From Streptomyces aureoverticillatus (GTDB taxonomy: Bacteria > Actinomycetota > Actinomycetes > Streptomycetales > Streptomycetaceae): a stretch of 64,000 bases of DNA. Under the pieces are notes generated by a model. The model was given only the letters and a program-made list of their open reading frames with translations, was not told the origin of the DNA and did not search any database. Where the stretch lies: positions 124,001 through 188,000 of the forward strand of contig NZ_BMSY01000002.1 in assembly GCF_014649395.1 (NCBI RefSeq), given 5' to 3'. The position numbers and the translations under genes are program-made. This document shows positions 7,838 through 16,524 of this stretch, piece after piece (position 1 is the first letter of the stretch; each line of letters opens with the position of its first letter).

Positions 7838-8791
7838 ATGACGCGCCCGGAGCGTACGAAGAAGTGGACCGCCCGCCACATTCCCGACCAGAGCGGACGC
7901 ACGGCCGTGGTCACGGGCGCCAACAGCGGCATCGGCTATGTGACGGCCCGCGAACTGGCCCGCCACGGCGCCCGGGTGATCCTCGCCTGCCGCAGCGAGG
8001 AGCGCGGCGCGCGGGCCGTCGCGCGGCTGGTGTCCGAAGTGCCGTCCGCCGAAGCCGAGTTCCGCTCCCTCGATCTCGGCGACCTCGCGTCCGTACGGAA
8101 CTTCGCGGACCGCTACGAGCGCGAGGGCGACGGAAGGCTCGATCTGCTGGTCAACAACGCGGGCGTGATGGCGCTGCCGCACCGGCGAACGGCGGACGGC
8201 TTCGAGACCCAGTTCGGCGTGAACCACCTGGGACACTTCGCGCTCACGGGGCTGCTCCTGCCGCGACTGCTGGGCACGCCGGGGGCCCGCGTCGTCACCG
8301 TCGCCAGCATGCTCCACCTGCTCGCCAACATCGACATCGCGGACCTCAACAGCGAGCTCCGCTACCGCCGTTGGACCGCCTACGCCCGCTCCAAGTCGGC
8401 CAACCTGCTCTTCACGCACGAGCTGGCGCGACGCCTGGCCGCCACCGGCTCCGACGTGGTCGCGGCGGCGGCGCACCCCGGCTACGCCTCGACGAACCTC
8501 CAGTCCGCCGGCCCCCGGATGTCGGGCCGCAGGGCCACGGCCGCGTTCATGGCGACCGGCAACCGCCTCGTCGGCCAGTCCGCCGAGGCAGGCGCCCTGC
8601 CCACCCTGTACGCGGCCACGGCCCCCGACGTCCGCCCGGACTCCTTCACGGGCCCCCGCTTCCTGGCCTGGCGCGGCACACCCGCCCCGTCCCCACGGGC
8701 CACATGGACCCGCAACAACACGGCGGGCGAACGCCTTTGGGCGGCGTCGGAGGCGCTGACGGGAGTTACGTACGCAGCACTGAAAGGCTGA
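7838..8791 (+). CDS. Short-chain dehydrogenase of the retinol-dehydrogenase-like group
   Basis: This 317-residue SDR has TGANSGIG near residue 25 (glycine-rich cofactor loop), NNAGVMALP near 106, and the catalytic YARSK near 190. The layout and length match the group annotated as oxidoreductases related to retinol dehydrogenase and WWOX; the natural substrate in bacteria is unknown. TACGCT at 7823-7828, about 10 bases before the ATG, fits a -10 box for a nearly leaderless message, and no Shine-Dalgarno is visible. It is a separate unit from the SDR upstream despite the shared fold. Confidence 0.88.
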   Translation: MTRPERTKKWTARHIPDQSGRTAVVTGANSGIGYVTARELARHGARVILACRSEERGARAVARLVSEVPSAEAEFRSLDLGDLASVRNFADRYEREGDGRLDLLVNNAGVMALPHRRTADGFETQFGVNHLGHFALTGLLLPRLLGTPGARVVTVASMLHLLANIDIADLNSELRYRRWTAYARSKSANLLFTHELARRLAATGSDVVAAAAHPGYASTNLQSAGPRMSGRRATAAFMATGNRLVGQSAEAGALPTLYAATAPDVRPDSFTGPRFLAWRGTPAPSPRATWTRNNTAGERLWAASEALTGVTYAALKG

Positions 8792-8799
8792 GGGTGCGC

Positions 8800-8955
8800 A
8801 CTGCGCCCCGCAAGGGGCGCTTGAGGGGCGCGGGGCTGTGTCGATTTGCGGCTCCGCCGCGGGGCGCGACCAGCCGCGCCCCGTAAGGGGCGCGGGGAAC
8901 TGCGCGCCCAGCCCCCACCAGCCCGCAGGCGCCCCACAACCAGCCGTGGCACACA
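8800..8955. repeat. Dispersed intergenic repeat (copy 1)
   Basis: This gene-free stretch contains several GGGGCGCGGGG / CGCGCCCC units. The core GGGGCGCGGGGAACTGCGCG at 8887-8906 recurs exactly at 34318-34337, and both copies continue with a CCAGCC box and end in CCGTGGCAC or CCGCGGCAC. It lies between convergent genes and can fold into GC hairpins, so it may end transcription on both strands. Confidence 0.75.
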
Positions 8956-8969
8956 CGTCCCGCGCAGCG

Positions 8970-9542
8970 TTACCGAAGCCCCGAAGCCTCGAAAACCGCC
9001 CTGGCCTCCCGGCCGTCCAACCGAGCAAGCAACCGGGTCAACTCAACCGACCCGCACCGCAGCAACCCCGCGTCCCGGGACGCCCTCGCACCCGCGTCCA
9101 GCCGGTGCAACAAACGCGGATTCTCGGCGAGCACCCTCGGGTCGAACTCGACCCGATTGCCGAGCGAGTCACACAGCACGAGCCGCGCGGCAACCGTCTC
9201 GCTGACCCGGACCGAGGTGAGCAGCGAGACGCACACGTGCCGCCGCCGCAGCGGCCCCCGCACGGCGAGCCAGCCGGGCCCCGCGCTGACACGCACCGGA
9301 TGCAGGATCACGTACAGAAGAAGGGCGAGCCCCGCCCACAACCCGGCACGCACAGCGCTCAGCGTGCCCGCCGCGAGGTCGACCAGCATGATCAGGACGA
9401 ACAGGGCGAGCGAGCAGAAGACGGCGGCGCGCAGGTCGGCCGCCCAGCGCCGGTCGGTGACCACGGCGTCCGCGTCCGGCGCGCGAGCCGCGTCCAGTGC
9501 GTGCGCCGCGTGCCTGCCCCGGGTCGTCCAGTCATGTGCCAT
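8970..9542 (-). CDS. Membrane protein of unknown function
   Basis: This protein of about 190 residues has two adjacent transmembrane helices (AAVFCSLALFVLIMLVDLA and AGLWAGLALLLYVILHPV) followed by a soluble, Arg-rich C-terminal domain with beta-strand character (VSLLTSVRVSETVAARLVLCD). The arrangement of two helices and a strand-rich domain resembles bacterial PH-like membrane proteins, but I do not recognise the family. The start at 9542 is chosen because residues before it are not protein-like; an ATG at 9614 is also in frame. It is divergent from the potassium importer and shares its control region. Confidence 0.7.
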   Translation of the reverse strand: MAHDWTTRGRHAAHALDAARAPDADAVVTDRRWAADLRAAVFCSLALFVLIMLVDLAAGTLSAVRAGLWAGLALLLYVILHPVRVSAGPGWLAVRGPLRRRHVCVSLLTSVRVSETVAARLVLCDSLGNRVEFDPRVLAENPRLLHRLDAGARASRDAGLLRCGSVELTRLLARLDGREARAVFEASGLR

Positions 9543-9583
9543 GTGCCGCACGGTAGGACGGGGCCCCCGCGCCGTCCGCGGCG

Positions 9584-9690
9584 TTGACGCGGCGCATACA
9601 CGTGCACGGCACACCTTGACGCGCCGCTGACGCGCCCCTCAACGAGGCGTCAAGAGGTGTCCCGCCCCCGTCAAGGAGCCGCCAAGGAGT
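9584..9690. promoter_or_regulatory. Direct repeats with 11-bp spacing in a divergent control region
   Basis: TGACGCGCC occurs at 9617 and 9628 (11 bp apart), and a TGACGCGGC relative lies at 9585. Units of the form CKTCAASGAG follow with their TCAA (or CCAA) at 9639, 9650, 9671 and 9682: steps of 11, 21 and 11 bp. Repeats one or two helical turns apart are the usual footprint of OmpR/PhoP/KdpE-type response regulators. The block lies upstream of the potassium importer. Which regulator binds is not known. Confidence 0.5.
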
Positions 9691-9770
9691 GCTGATCTCC
9701 GGCGCACGCGCGCTGACGCTGGTGCTCGCCGGCTCGACCGCACCGGCCGACCAGGATGAAAGGCACCCGC

Positions 9771-11624
9771 ATGACGACCGTTTCCGAGCGCCCCGGCGCC
9801 CCGGCCATCGAGGAACCTCCCGATACCGGCGCGGCGGACCCGGCTGACCGGCATCGTCTCACCGCCCTGCAGGGCCTGGCCGCCCTCTCGCTGGACGCCA
9901 TGGCCTCCGTGGCGTACGGCCCCGAGGCCATCGTGCTGGTGCTCGCCGCGGCCGGCGGGCACGGCCTCGGCTTCACGCTGCCCGTGACCCTCGCGATCGC
10001 CGGCCTGCTGGCCGTGCTCGTCGCCTCCTACCGCCAGGTCATCGCCGCCTTCCCGGACGGCGGCGGATCCTACGCCGCCGCGAAGGCGCACCTGGGCCGC
10101 CGCGCGAGCCTGGTCGCCGCCGCCTCCCTCGTCCTCGACTACGTCCTGAACGTCGCCGTCGCGGTGACGGCGGGCGTCGCGGCCCTCACCTCCGCCTTCC
10201 CCGAGCTGTACGGCGACCGGCTGTGGCTGTGCCTGGCCGTGCTCGTGGTGATCACGGCCGTCAATCTGCGCGGCATCGTCGACTCGGCGCGCGTGTTCAT
10301 CGTGCCGACCGCGGTGTTCGTCGGCGCGATCCTCACGATGGTGGCCGTCGGCCTGTTCCGTGACGGCCCGGTCTCCACCGAGGCCGCCCAGGGCCACGCC
10401 TCCGTCCTCGCCGACAACGCCACGACGGTGGGCGCGCTGCTTCTGCTGAAAGCTTTCGCCTCGGGCTGCTCGGCGCTCACGGGCGTGGAGGCGATCGCGA
10501 ACGCGGTGCCGTCCTTCCGTACGCCGCGCGTGAAGCGGGCGCAGCACGCGGAGGTGGCGCTGGGCGCGCTGCTGGGTGTGATGCTGATCGGCCTGTCCGT
10601 CCTGATCTCCCGCTTCGGCCTCCAGCCGGTCGAGGGCGTCACCGTCCTCGCCCAGCTCACGGACGCCTCGCTGGGCCACAACTGGGCTTTCTACGTCGTG
10701 CAGTTCGCGACGATGATCCTGCTGGCCCTGTCCGCCAACACGTCCTTCGGCGGTCTGCCGGTCCTGATGAGCCTGCTGTCCCGGGACAACTACCTGCCGC
10801 ACGTCTTCGCGCTGAAGGCCGACCGCCAGGTCCACCGGCACGGGGTGCTCGCGCTCGCCGTCGCGGGCGCGGCGCTGCTCGTCTTCTCCGGCGGCGACAC
10901 CAATACGCTCGTCCCGCTGTTCGCGATCGGTGTCTTCGTCGGCTTCACGCTCTGCCAGACCGGCATGGTCCTCCACTGGCGCAAGGCGGGGCAGCCCGCG
11001 AAGGCGCTGCTCAACGGCTTCGGCGCGGTCCTCACCGGCGTCTCGGCCGTCGTCGTCACGGCGACCAAGTTCACCGAGGGCGCCTGGCTGATCGTGCTCG
11101 CGCTGCCGGCGATCGTCGGCGTCTTCGAGATCGTGCACCGGGCGTACGGCCGCATCGGCGAGGACCTCGGCCTCGGCCGCGTCCCCGAGCCGCCGCACCG
11201 CGACCACTCCCTGGTCATCGTGCCCGTCTCCAGCCTGTCCCGGCTGACCTGCGAGGCCCTGAACGCGGCGGTGTCCCTCGGCGACGAGGTGCGCGCCGTG
11301 ACGGTCACCTACGACGACGCGGAGGACCGCGTCGCCGCGGAACGTCTTCGTCGCGACTGGGAGCTGTGGAGCCCCGGTGTGGACCTGGTCTCGCTGCCGT
11401 CGAAGGCCCGTACGGTCGGGCGGCCGGTCGCCGAGTACGTGCGGAAGGTGTACCGGTACCACCCGGGTACCCGGGTCACCGTGTTGATCCCCGAGGTTGA
11501 GCCCGCGCACATCTGGCAGCGGTTGCTGCAGAACCAGCGTGGGGCGGTGTTGGCGCACGCGGTGCGGCGCGATACGGATGCGGTGATCTGCCGCTTGCGG
11601 TTCCGCCTGGCCGCGCGGCGTTGA
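9771..11624 (+). CDS. KimA-like potassium importer (APC superfamily, KUP-related)
   Basis: The 617 residues match the length of Bacillus subtilis KimA (YdaO), a proton-coupled high-affinity potassium importer. From memory of that sequence several blocks agree closely: SLDAMASVAYGPEAI, SYRQVIAAFPDGGGSY, LLLLKAFASGCSALTGVEAI and LALSANTSFGGLPVL. About 12 transmembrane helices fill residues 30-460 and a cytosolic domain (VIVPVSSLSRLT to the end) follows, where KimA binds cyclic di-AMP. The start ATG 9771 is preferred over 9756 because AAAGG lies 7 bp before it. Many databases would simply call it an amino acid permease. Confidence 0.8.
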   Translation: MTTVSERPGAPAIEEPPDTGAADPADRHRLTALQGLAALSLDAMASVAYGPEAIVLVLAAAGGHGLGFTLPVTLAIAGLLAVLVASYRQVIAAFPDGGGSYAAAKAHLGRRASLVAAASLVLDYVLNVAVAVTAGVAALTSAFPELYGDRLWLCLAVLVVITAVNLRGIVDSARVFIVPTAVFVGAILTMVAVGLFRDGPVSTEAAQGHASVLADNATTVGALLLLKAFASGCSALTGVEAIANAVPSFRTPRVKRAQHAEVALGALLGVMLIGLSVLISRFGLQPVEGVTVLAQLTDASLGHNWAFYVVQFATMILLALSANTSFGGLPVLMSLLSRDNYLPHVFALKADRQVHRHGVLALAVAGAALLVFSGGDTNTLVPLFAIGVFVGFTLCQTGMVLHWRKAGQPAKALLNGFGAVLTGVSAVVVTATKFTEGAWLIVLALPAIVGVFEIVHRAYGRIGEDLGLGRVPEPPHRDHSLVIVPVSSLSRLTCEALNAAVSLGDEVRAVTVTYDDAEDRVAAERLRRDWELWSPGVDLVSLPSKARTVGRPVAEYVRKVYRYHPGTRVTVLIPEVEPAHIWQRLLQNQRGAVLAHAVRRDTDAVICRLRFRLAARR

Positions 11625-11639
11625 GCGGTCTCCTCTCTC

Positions 11640-11705
11640 ATGGGGCTCCGCCCCCTGGTTACGGTGAAGGGGCGGGGTTGGGGCGCACCCCGCGAGGGCT
11701 ACACG
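11640..11705. repeat. Dispersed intergenic repeat, half element
   Basis: GGGGCTCCGCCCC is followed by CTGGTTACGGTGAAGGGGCGG, GGTTGGGG and GGGCTACA. The same order of blocks forms the right half of the large palindrome at 59424-59629. It lies just after the KimA-like gene stop and may help end that message. Confidence 0.65.
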
Positions 11706-11743
11706 CGGCCGCAATACGTCTGTCGTAATCCTCCCGCATGGTT

Positions 11744-11774
11744 GATCGTTGGGCCCGGCACGTACCCGACGATC
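11744..11774 (+). promoter_or_regulatory. Inverted repeat in the leader of the sugar ABC operon
   Basis: GATCGTTGGG (11744-11753) and CCCGACGATC (11765-11774) match at 9 of 10 positions around an 11-bp spacer, 22 bp before the first start codon and just before the ribosome site. It could be an operator or an RNA hairpin that modulates translation. Confidence 0.45.
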
Positions 11775-11796
11775 CAGCGAACAGGGGGAACGCGAC

Positions 11797-13065
11797 ATGA
11801 CCATCAGCCGCAGGGCACTGCTCGCATCCGGCGCCGCACTCGGGCTGCTCACCGCGTGCGGGTCCAACACGGGCCGCGACGGCGGCGGTTCGGGCGGTTC
11901 GGGGCCGAAGCTGGCCCAGTGGTACCACCAGTACGGCGAGGCCGGCACCGAGGAGGCCGTGAAGCGGTACGCCGACGCGTACGACAAGGCCGACGTGTCC
12001 GTGCAGTGGCGCCCCGGCAACTACGACGAGCAGACCGCCGCCGCGCTCCTGACCAAGTCGGGGCCGGACGTCTTCGAGGTCAACGGCCCGACCCTGGACC
12101 AGATCCAGGGCGGCCAGGTGCTCGACCTCACCGACCTGTTCGACGGCGTGAAGGACGACTTCAACCCGGTCGTGCTCGCGCCGAAGACGCACGAAGGCCG
12201 GATCTGGGCGGTCCCCCAGGTCGTCGACATGCAGCTGCTCTACTACCGCAAGAGCCTGCTGGCCGACGCGGGCCGGAAACCACCCGCCACCCTCGAAGAA
12301 CTCGTCGACACCGCACGCGAGTTGACGACGAAGAAGGTCAAGGGCCTGTTCCTGGGCAACGACGGCGGCGCGGGCGCGCTCGGCGGCACCCCGTTGTACG
12401 CGGCCGGGCTCCGGCTCGTCACCGACGACGGCAAGGCCGGCTTCGACGACCCGGCCGCCGCCCGCGCCCTCGCCCACCTGCGTGAGCTGTACGAGGACAA
12501 GTCGCTGCTGCTCGGCGCGCCCTCCGACTGGTCGGACCCGTCGGCGTTCGTACAGGGGCTGACCGCCATGCAGTGGTCTGGGCTGTGGGCGCTGCCCGCC
12601 GTCGAGAAGGCCCTCGGCGACGACTTCGGCGTGGCCGCCTTCCCCGCCGCCGCGCCGGGCGCGAGGCCCGCGGTGCCGGTGGGTGCGTTCGGCGCGGCGG
12701 TCAGCGCCCGCACCGCGCACAAGCGGGCGGCCAAGGACTTCGTGAAGTGGCTGTGGATCGACAGGACCGACTACCAGCGGGACTTCGCGCTGTCGTACGG
12801 CTTCCACATCCCGGCGCGCCTGTCGCTCGCGAAGGACCCTGAGAAGGCCGCCCCGCTCTCGAAGGGCCCGGCGGCCGACGCCGTGCGGTTCTCCACCGAG
12901 AACGGGTACGCCGAGCCGCTGCGCTGGACCCCGGCGAGCCGCGTCGCCTACCAGGACGCGCTCAGCCGGATCATCAAGTCCGGCGCGAACCCTTCGAGCG
13001 AGCTGAGGTCCGTGCTGCGGAAGGTGTCGGCGGAGCTGGCCCGGGTGAAGAAGAAGTCCGCGTGA
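11797..13065 (+). CDS. Sugar ABC transporter substrate-binding lipoprotein (family 1)
   Basis: This 422-residue extracytoplasmic protein captures sugar for the two permeases that follow. Residues 1-21 form a lipoprotein signal with an SRRA motif and lipobox LLTACG (Cys about 21). The mature part has family-1 features: KLAQWYHQYGEAGTEEAVKRY near the start, GPDVFEVNGP, and WAVPQVVDMQLLYYRKSLL. The start ATG 11797 follows AGGGGGAA; the frame from 11749 adds a non-signal N-terminus. No ATPase gene follows, consistent with the shared MsiK-type ATPase that serves many Streptomyces sugar importers. The sugar is unknown. Confidence 0.9.
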   Translation: MTISRRALLASGAALGLLTACGSNTGRDGGGSGGSGPKLAQWYHQYGEAGTEEAVKRYADAYDKADVSVQWRPGNYDEQTAAALLTKSGPDVFEVNGPTLDQIQGGQVLDLTDLFDGVKDDFNPVVLAPKTHEGRIWAVPQVVDMQLLYYRKSLLADAGRKPPATLEELVDTARELTTKKVKGLFLGNDGGAGALGGTPLYAAGLRLVTDDGKAGFDDPAAARALAHLRELYEDKSLLLGAPSDWSDPSAFVQGLTAMQWSGLWALPAVEKALGDDFGVAAFPAAAPGARPAVPVGAFGAAVSARTAHKRAAKDFVKWLWIDRTDYQRDFALSYGFHIPARLSLAKDPEKAAPLSKGPAADAVRFSTENGYAEPLRWTPASRVAYQDALSRIIKSGANPSSELRSVLRKVSAELARVKKKSA

Positions 13066-14009
13066 ACGCGGACACCACACGCCCCCGCGGGAGCCTGTGG
13101 CGGCGGCTCGCGGGCCCCCAGAACCGCACCCTCTGGTTCTGGGTCTTCGTCGGCCCCTTCGCGCTCGGCCTGATCGCCTTCACGTACGTACCGCTGGGCT
13201 GGAGCGTCTACCTCAGCTTCTTCGACGCCCACAACACCGTCTCACCCACGGACTTCGTCGGCTTCGGCAACTACACGTCGATGCTGAGGAACGACGCGTT
13301 CACGGACAGCCTGTGGACGTTCGTGGTGTTCACGGCCTTCATCGTGCCGACGACGTATCTGCTGTCCCTGTCGCTCGCGCTCATGGTGAACCGCGTGCGC
13401 CGCGCCCAGGCGTTCTTCCGCTCGGTGTTCTTCCTCCCGGCGGCGTGCAGCTATGTCGTGGCGGCCCTGATCTGGAAGATGTCGATCTTCAACGGGGTGC
13501 GCTTCGGCCTGGCGAACACCGTGCTCGGCTGGTTCGGCGCCGACCAGACGGCGTGGCTGTCGACAACGGATCCGCCCTGGTACTGGCTGGTCATCGTCAC
13601 CGTCCGGCTCTGGCTCCAGGCGGGCTTCTACATGATCCTGTTCCTGGCGGGCCTGCAGCGCATCTCGCCGACTCTCTACGAAGCGGCGGCGGTTGACGGG
13701 GCCCGCCCGGGCTGGCAGGTCCTGCGCCACATCACGCTCCCCCAGCTCCGCGCGACATCCGTGGCGGTCGTACTCCTCCTCGTCATCAACGCCTTCCAGG
13801 CGTTCGACGAGTTCTACAACCTGCTCTCGGACTCCCGCGGCTACCCGCCCTACGCCCGCCCGCCGCTCGTCTACCTCTATTACACGGCGCTCGGCCAGGG
13901 CCAGAACCTGGGCCTCGGCAGCGCGGGGGCCGTACTCCTCGCGTTGATCATCGCGGTGGTGACGATCGGTCAGGCCCGCTGGTTCGGCCTCGGCAGAAAG
14001 GAGGACTGA
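13062..14009 (+). CDS. Sugar ABC transporter permease, MalF type
   Basis: This 315-residue membrane protein starts at GTG 13062, overlapping the preceding stop by 4 bp. Six helices are visible, beginning LWFWVFVGPFALGLIAFTYV. The conserved EAA loop that docks with the ATPase reads YEAAAVDGARPGWQVLRHIT near residues 205-225. The FNGVRFGLANTVLGWFG periplasmic segment is usual for MalF-like subunits. It pairs with the MalG-type permease 3 bp downstream. Confidence 0.92.
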   Translation: MNADTTRPRGSLWRRLAGPQNRTLWFWVFVGPFALGLIAFTYVPLGWSVYLSFFDAHNTVSPTDFVGFGNYTSMLRNDAFTDSLWTFVVFTAFIVPTTYLLSLSLALMVNRVRRAQAFFRSVFFLPAACSYVVAALIWKMSIFNGVRFGLANTVLGWFGADQTAWLSTTDPPWYWLVIVTVRLWLQAGFYMILFLAGLQRISPTLYEAAAVDGARPGWQVLRHITLPQLRATSVAVVLLLVINAFQAFDEFYNLLSDSRGYPPYARPPLVYLYYTALGQGQNLGLGSAGAVLLALIIAVVTIGQARWFGLGRKED

Positions 14010-14012
14010 GTC

Positions 14013-14849
14013 GTGTACGACGCGTGGGTACGCGTGGGACGCGCCCTGCGGGTGGCCCTCCTGATCGCCCTGGCGCTGCTGTTCCTGATCCCCTTCTATC
14101 TCCTGGTACGCAACGGGCTCGCGTCCGAGCAGGACATCACGTCCCCCGACTGGACGTTCTTCCCCTCCACCCTGCACTGGTCGAACATCACGGAACTCTT
14201 CGAGGACTCGACCGTCCCGATGGCCCGCTCCCTGTTCAACTCGGCGGTCATCGCGGTCCTCACGACCGCCGGGACCCTGCTCCTGGCCTCCCTCGCGGGC
14301 TACGGCCTGGCCCGCATCCCCTACCGCTACGCGAACCACGTCTTCTACGCGATCCTCGGCACGATGATGGTCCCGGCCGCCGTCACCTTCGTACCGAGCT
14401 TCGTCCTGGTCTCGTCGCTCGGCTGGATCTCGACCCTGCGCGGCCTGATCGTCCCGACCCTGTTCTCCGCCTTCGCCTGCTTCGTCTTCCGCCAGTACTT
14501 CCTGGGCTTCCCACGGGAGCTGGAGGACGCGGCGCGCGTCGACGGCCTCGGCTACTGGCGTACGTACTGGCTGATCGTCGTCCCGAACGCCCGCCCGGTG
14601 TTCGCGGCCGTCGGGACGATCGTGTTCATCGGCGCCTGGAACTCCTTCCTGTGGCCGCTGGTGATCGGCCAGGACCGGGACGCGTGGACCGTCCAGGTGG
14701 CCCTGGCCTCCTTCACCACCTCTCAAGTGATCCGGCTGCACGAGCTGTTCGTGGCGGCCGCCGTGTCGATCGTGCCGCTGCTGGTCGTGTTCCTGTTCTT
14801 CCAGCGGTGGATCGTGGCCGGGGTGGAACGCTCGGGCATCGACGACTGA
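14013..14849 (+). CDS. Sugar ABC transporter permease, MalG type
   Basis: This 278-residue permease starts at GTG 14013 behind AAAGGAGG. It has six helices and the EAA-loop equivalent LEDAARVDGLGYWRTYWLIV near residues 170-190, then VPNARPVFAAVGTIVFIGAWNSFLWPLV, a standard MalG-type signature. It forms the second half of the translocation channel with the preceding permease. It ends 20 bp before the convergent stop of the peptidase gene, and no ATPase gene follows. Confidence 0.92.
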   Translation: MYDAWVRVGRALRVALLIALALLFLIPFYLLVRNGLASEQDITSPDWTFFPSTLHWSNITELFEDSTVPMARSLFNSAVIAVLTTAGTLLLASLAGYGLARIPYRYANHVFYAILGTMMVPAAVTFVPSFVLVSSLGWISTLRGLIVPTLFSAFACFVFRQYFLGFPRELEDAARVDGLGYWRTYWLIVVPNARPVFAAVGTIVFIGAWNSFLWPLVIGQDRDAWTVQVALASFTTSQVIRLHELFVAAAVSIVPLLVVFLFFQRWIVAGVERSGIDD

Positions 14850-14869
14850 GGCTCAGCGACGACCGAGGC

Positions 14870-16444
14870 TCAGCGGCCGGGGCCGAAGGCCGGGGGTGCC
14901 GCGCCGGTGCGCTTGCGGGCGCCGGGCGTGGCGTGGCAGGTGACGTCCTTGGCGGGGAGCCTGCCGGTGGCCAGGTACGCCATGGAGGTGTTCTCCGCGC
15001 ACGCGTTGGTGGCCGGGCCGTTGAAGAGCACGCCGTGGCCCTCGCCCTCGTCGACGGTCACCATGCGCGAGCCCTTCAGGGCGCGGTGCATGCTCTGCGC
15101 GCCGACCAGCGGGGTCTGCGAGTCCCACTCGTTCTGCACGAGCAGCATCGGGACCTTGTTGTTCACCTTGGTGACGGGCTCGGCGCCCTTGGCCCAGTAG
15201 GCGCAGGGCGAGATCCCGGCGGCGAAGTCACCGAACAGCGGGTAGCGGGCGCTGTCGTGCTTCAGGTCGCGGCGGTAGGTCTCCGCGTCACGGGGCCAGG
15301 TGGAGTTGTCGGCGCACACCACGGCCCAGTGGCTCACGTCCCCGTTGTCGTCCGGGGTCCCGGCCTCGGGGGCGGCCGACACGCGCTTGCCCGCGGCGGC
15401 CTTCTTCAGCTTGACCACGAGCTCGGCTCCGCCGCGGACGCTGAAGAACTCGGGGCGCAGCAGGTCGCGCACGCCGGCTCCGTCGTACTCGTCCCCGTCC
15501 ATCTTGATGGGCTTGCGATCGGCACGCTTCACCAGGTTCCAGAACGTGCGGGTGACGCGGTCGGCGGAGTCGCCGAGGTGGTACGTCGACGAGCGCTCGG
15601 CGGTCCACTTCGCCCACCGCTTGAAGGCGGGCTCCACCTCCGGCGCCCAGATCCGGTACATGCCGCGCCACATCAGCTTCGGGTCGACGGCGCTGTCGAT
15701 GACCCACCGGTCGACGCGCCGGGGGAACAGCTGCGCGTAGACGGCGCCGAGGGCCGTGCCGTAGGAGACGCCATAGTAGTTGAGCTTCTTCTCGCCCAGG
15801 ACCGCCCGCAGGACGTCCATGTCCCGCGCGGTGTTGCGGGTGGAGATGTGCGGCAGCACGCCGCCCATCCTGCGGTGGCACTGGTCGGCCACCTTCTTGG
15901 CCCAGTTCTTGTTCGCGGTGAACTCCCGGGCGGTGCGGTTGGGGCGCGGGAACGTCATCTCGCCGCTGTCGAGGCCGCAGGCCACCGGCGTGCTCCTGCC
16001 GACGCCGCGCGGGTCGAAGCCGATCAGGTCGTACTGCTGGCGCACGGCCTTCGGCAGCGCCTCGGCGGCCTGCAACGGCAGATCGAGTCCCGGCCCGCCG
16101 GGCCCGCCCGGGTTGAACGTCAGCACGCCGCGCCGCTTGCCCGGCACGCTGGTCTTGACCCGGGATATCGCGACGTCGATCCGCTTCCCCTCGGGCTTCC
16201 GGTAGTCGAGCGGAACCTTCAGGGTGGCGCACCGGAAGGTGGCGGGCCGGTCGGCGGAGCACCGCTTCCAGGCGAGCTTCTGGTGCGTGTAGGGGGCGAG
16301 CCGCTCGGCGTCGGCTCCGGCGCCTGCTCTCGCGGCGGTCGGGGCCGCCGAGGCCGTCCCGGCGGTGAGCCCCGGCGCGAGCCCGGCCACCACTCCCAGC
16401 GCGAGCACCGGCACGAGGCGCCGCCGAAATGCGGATTGCTGCAC
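14870..16444 (-). CDS. Secreted tripeptidyl-aminopeptidase-like alpha/beta hydrolase
   Basis: This 524-residue exported serine hydrolase belongs to the Streptomyces Tap/SlpD/SlpE group, which removes short peptides from protein N-termini. Residues 1-34 form a signal peptide (RRRLVPVLALGVVAGLAPGL, AXA-type cleavage near ASAAP). The N-terminal lid follows, then FNPGGPGGPGLD (oxyanion loop), the nucleophile elbow GVSYGT near residue 226, and a C-terminal TAP-like domain with the acid in NEWDSQTP and His in GEGHGVLF. The start is GTG 16444, preceded at 6 bp by AAGGAG. A perfect inverted repeat sits just upstream of that ribosome site. Confidence 0.9.
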   Translation of the reverse strand: MQQSAFRRRLVPVLALGVVAGLAPGLTAGTASAAPTAARAGAGADAERLAPYTHQKLAWKRCSADRPATFRCATLKVPLDYRKPEGKRIDVAISRVKTSVPGKRRGVLTFNPGGPGGPGLDLPLQAAEALPKAVRQQYDLIGFDPRGVGRSTPVACGLDSGEMTFPRPNRTAREFTANKNWAKKVADQCHRRMGGVLPHISTRNTARDMDVLRAVLGEKKLNYYGVSYGTALGAVYAQLFPRRVDRWVIDSAVDPKLMWRGMYRIWAPEVEPAFKRWAKWTAERSSTYHLGDSADRVTRTFWNLVKRADRKPIKMDGDEYDGAGVRDLLRPEFFSVRGGAELVVKLKKAAAGKRVSAAPEAGTPDDNGDVSHWAVVCADNSTWPRDAETYRRDLKHDSARYPLFGDFAAGISPCAYWAKGAEPVTKVNNKVPMLLVQNEWDSQTPLVGAQSMHRALKGSRMVTVDEGEGHGVLFNGPATNACAENTSMAYLATGRLPAKDVTCHATPGARKRTGAAPPAFGPGR

Positions 16445-16456
16445 GTGTCGCTCCTT

Positions 16457-16481
16457 CTGATCGGTTTTGGGTACCGATCAG
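16457..16481 (-). promoter_or_regulatory. Perfect 9-bp inverted repeat in the peptidase leader
   Basis: CTGATCGGT (16457-16465) and ACCGATCAG (16473-16481) are perfect arms around seven bases. On the minus strand the right end abuts AAGGAG, the ribosome site of the secreted peptidase. It may be an operator covering the transcription start or an RNA hairpin next to the ribosome site. Confidence 0.55.
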
Positions 16482-16524
16482 TTGGACGCAGAAGGTGACC
16501 TGCACACCTGCCTCGGCCCCGCTC

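Noticed and set aside
9617..9755. A cyclic di-AMP (ydaO) riboswitch before the KimA-like gene
   Set aside because: I cannot find the conserved riboswitch core; the visible structure is a row of 11-bp direct repeats.
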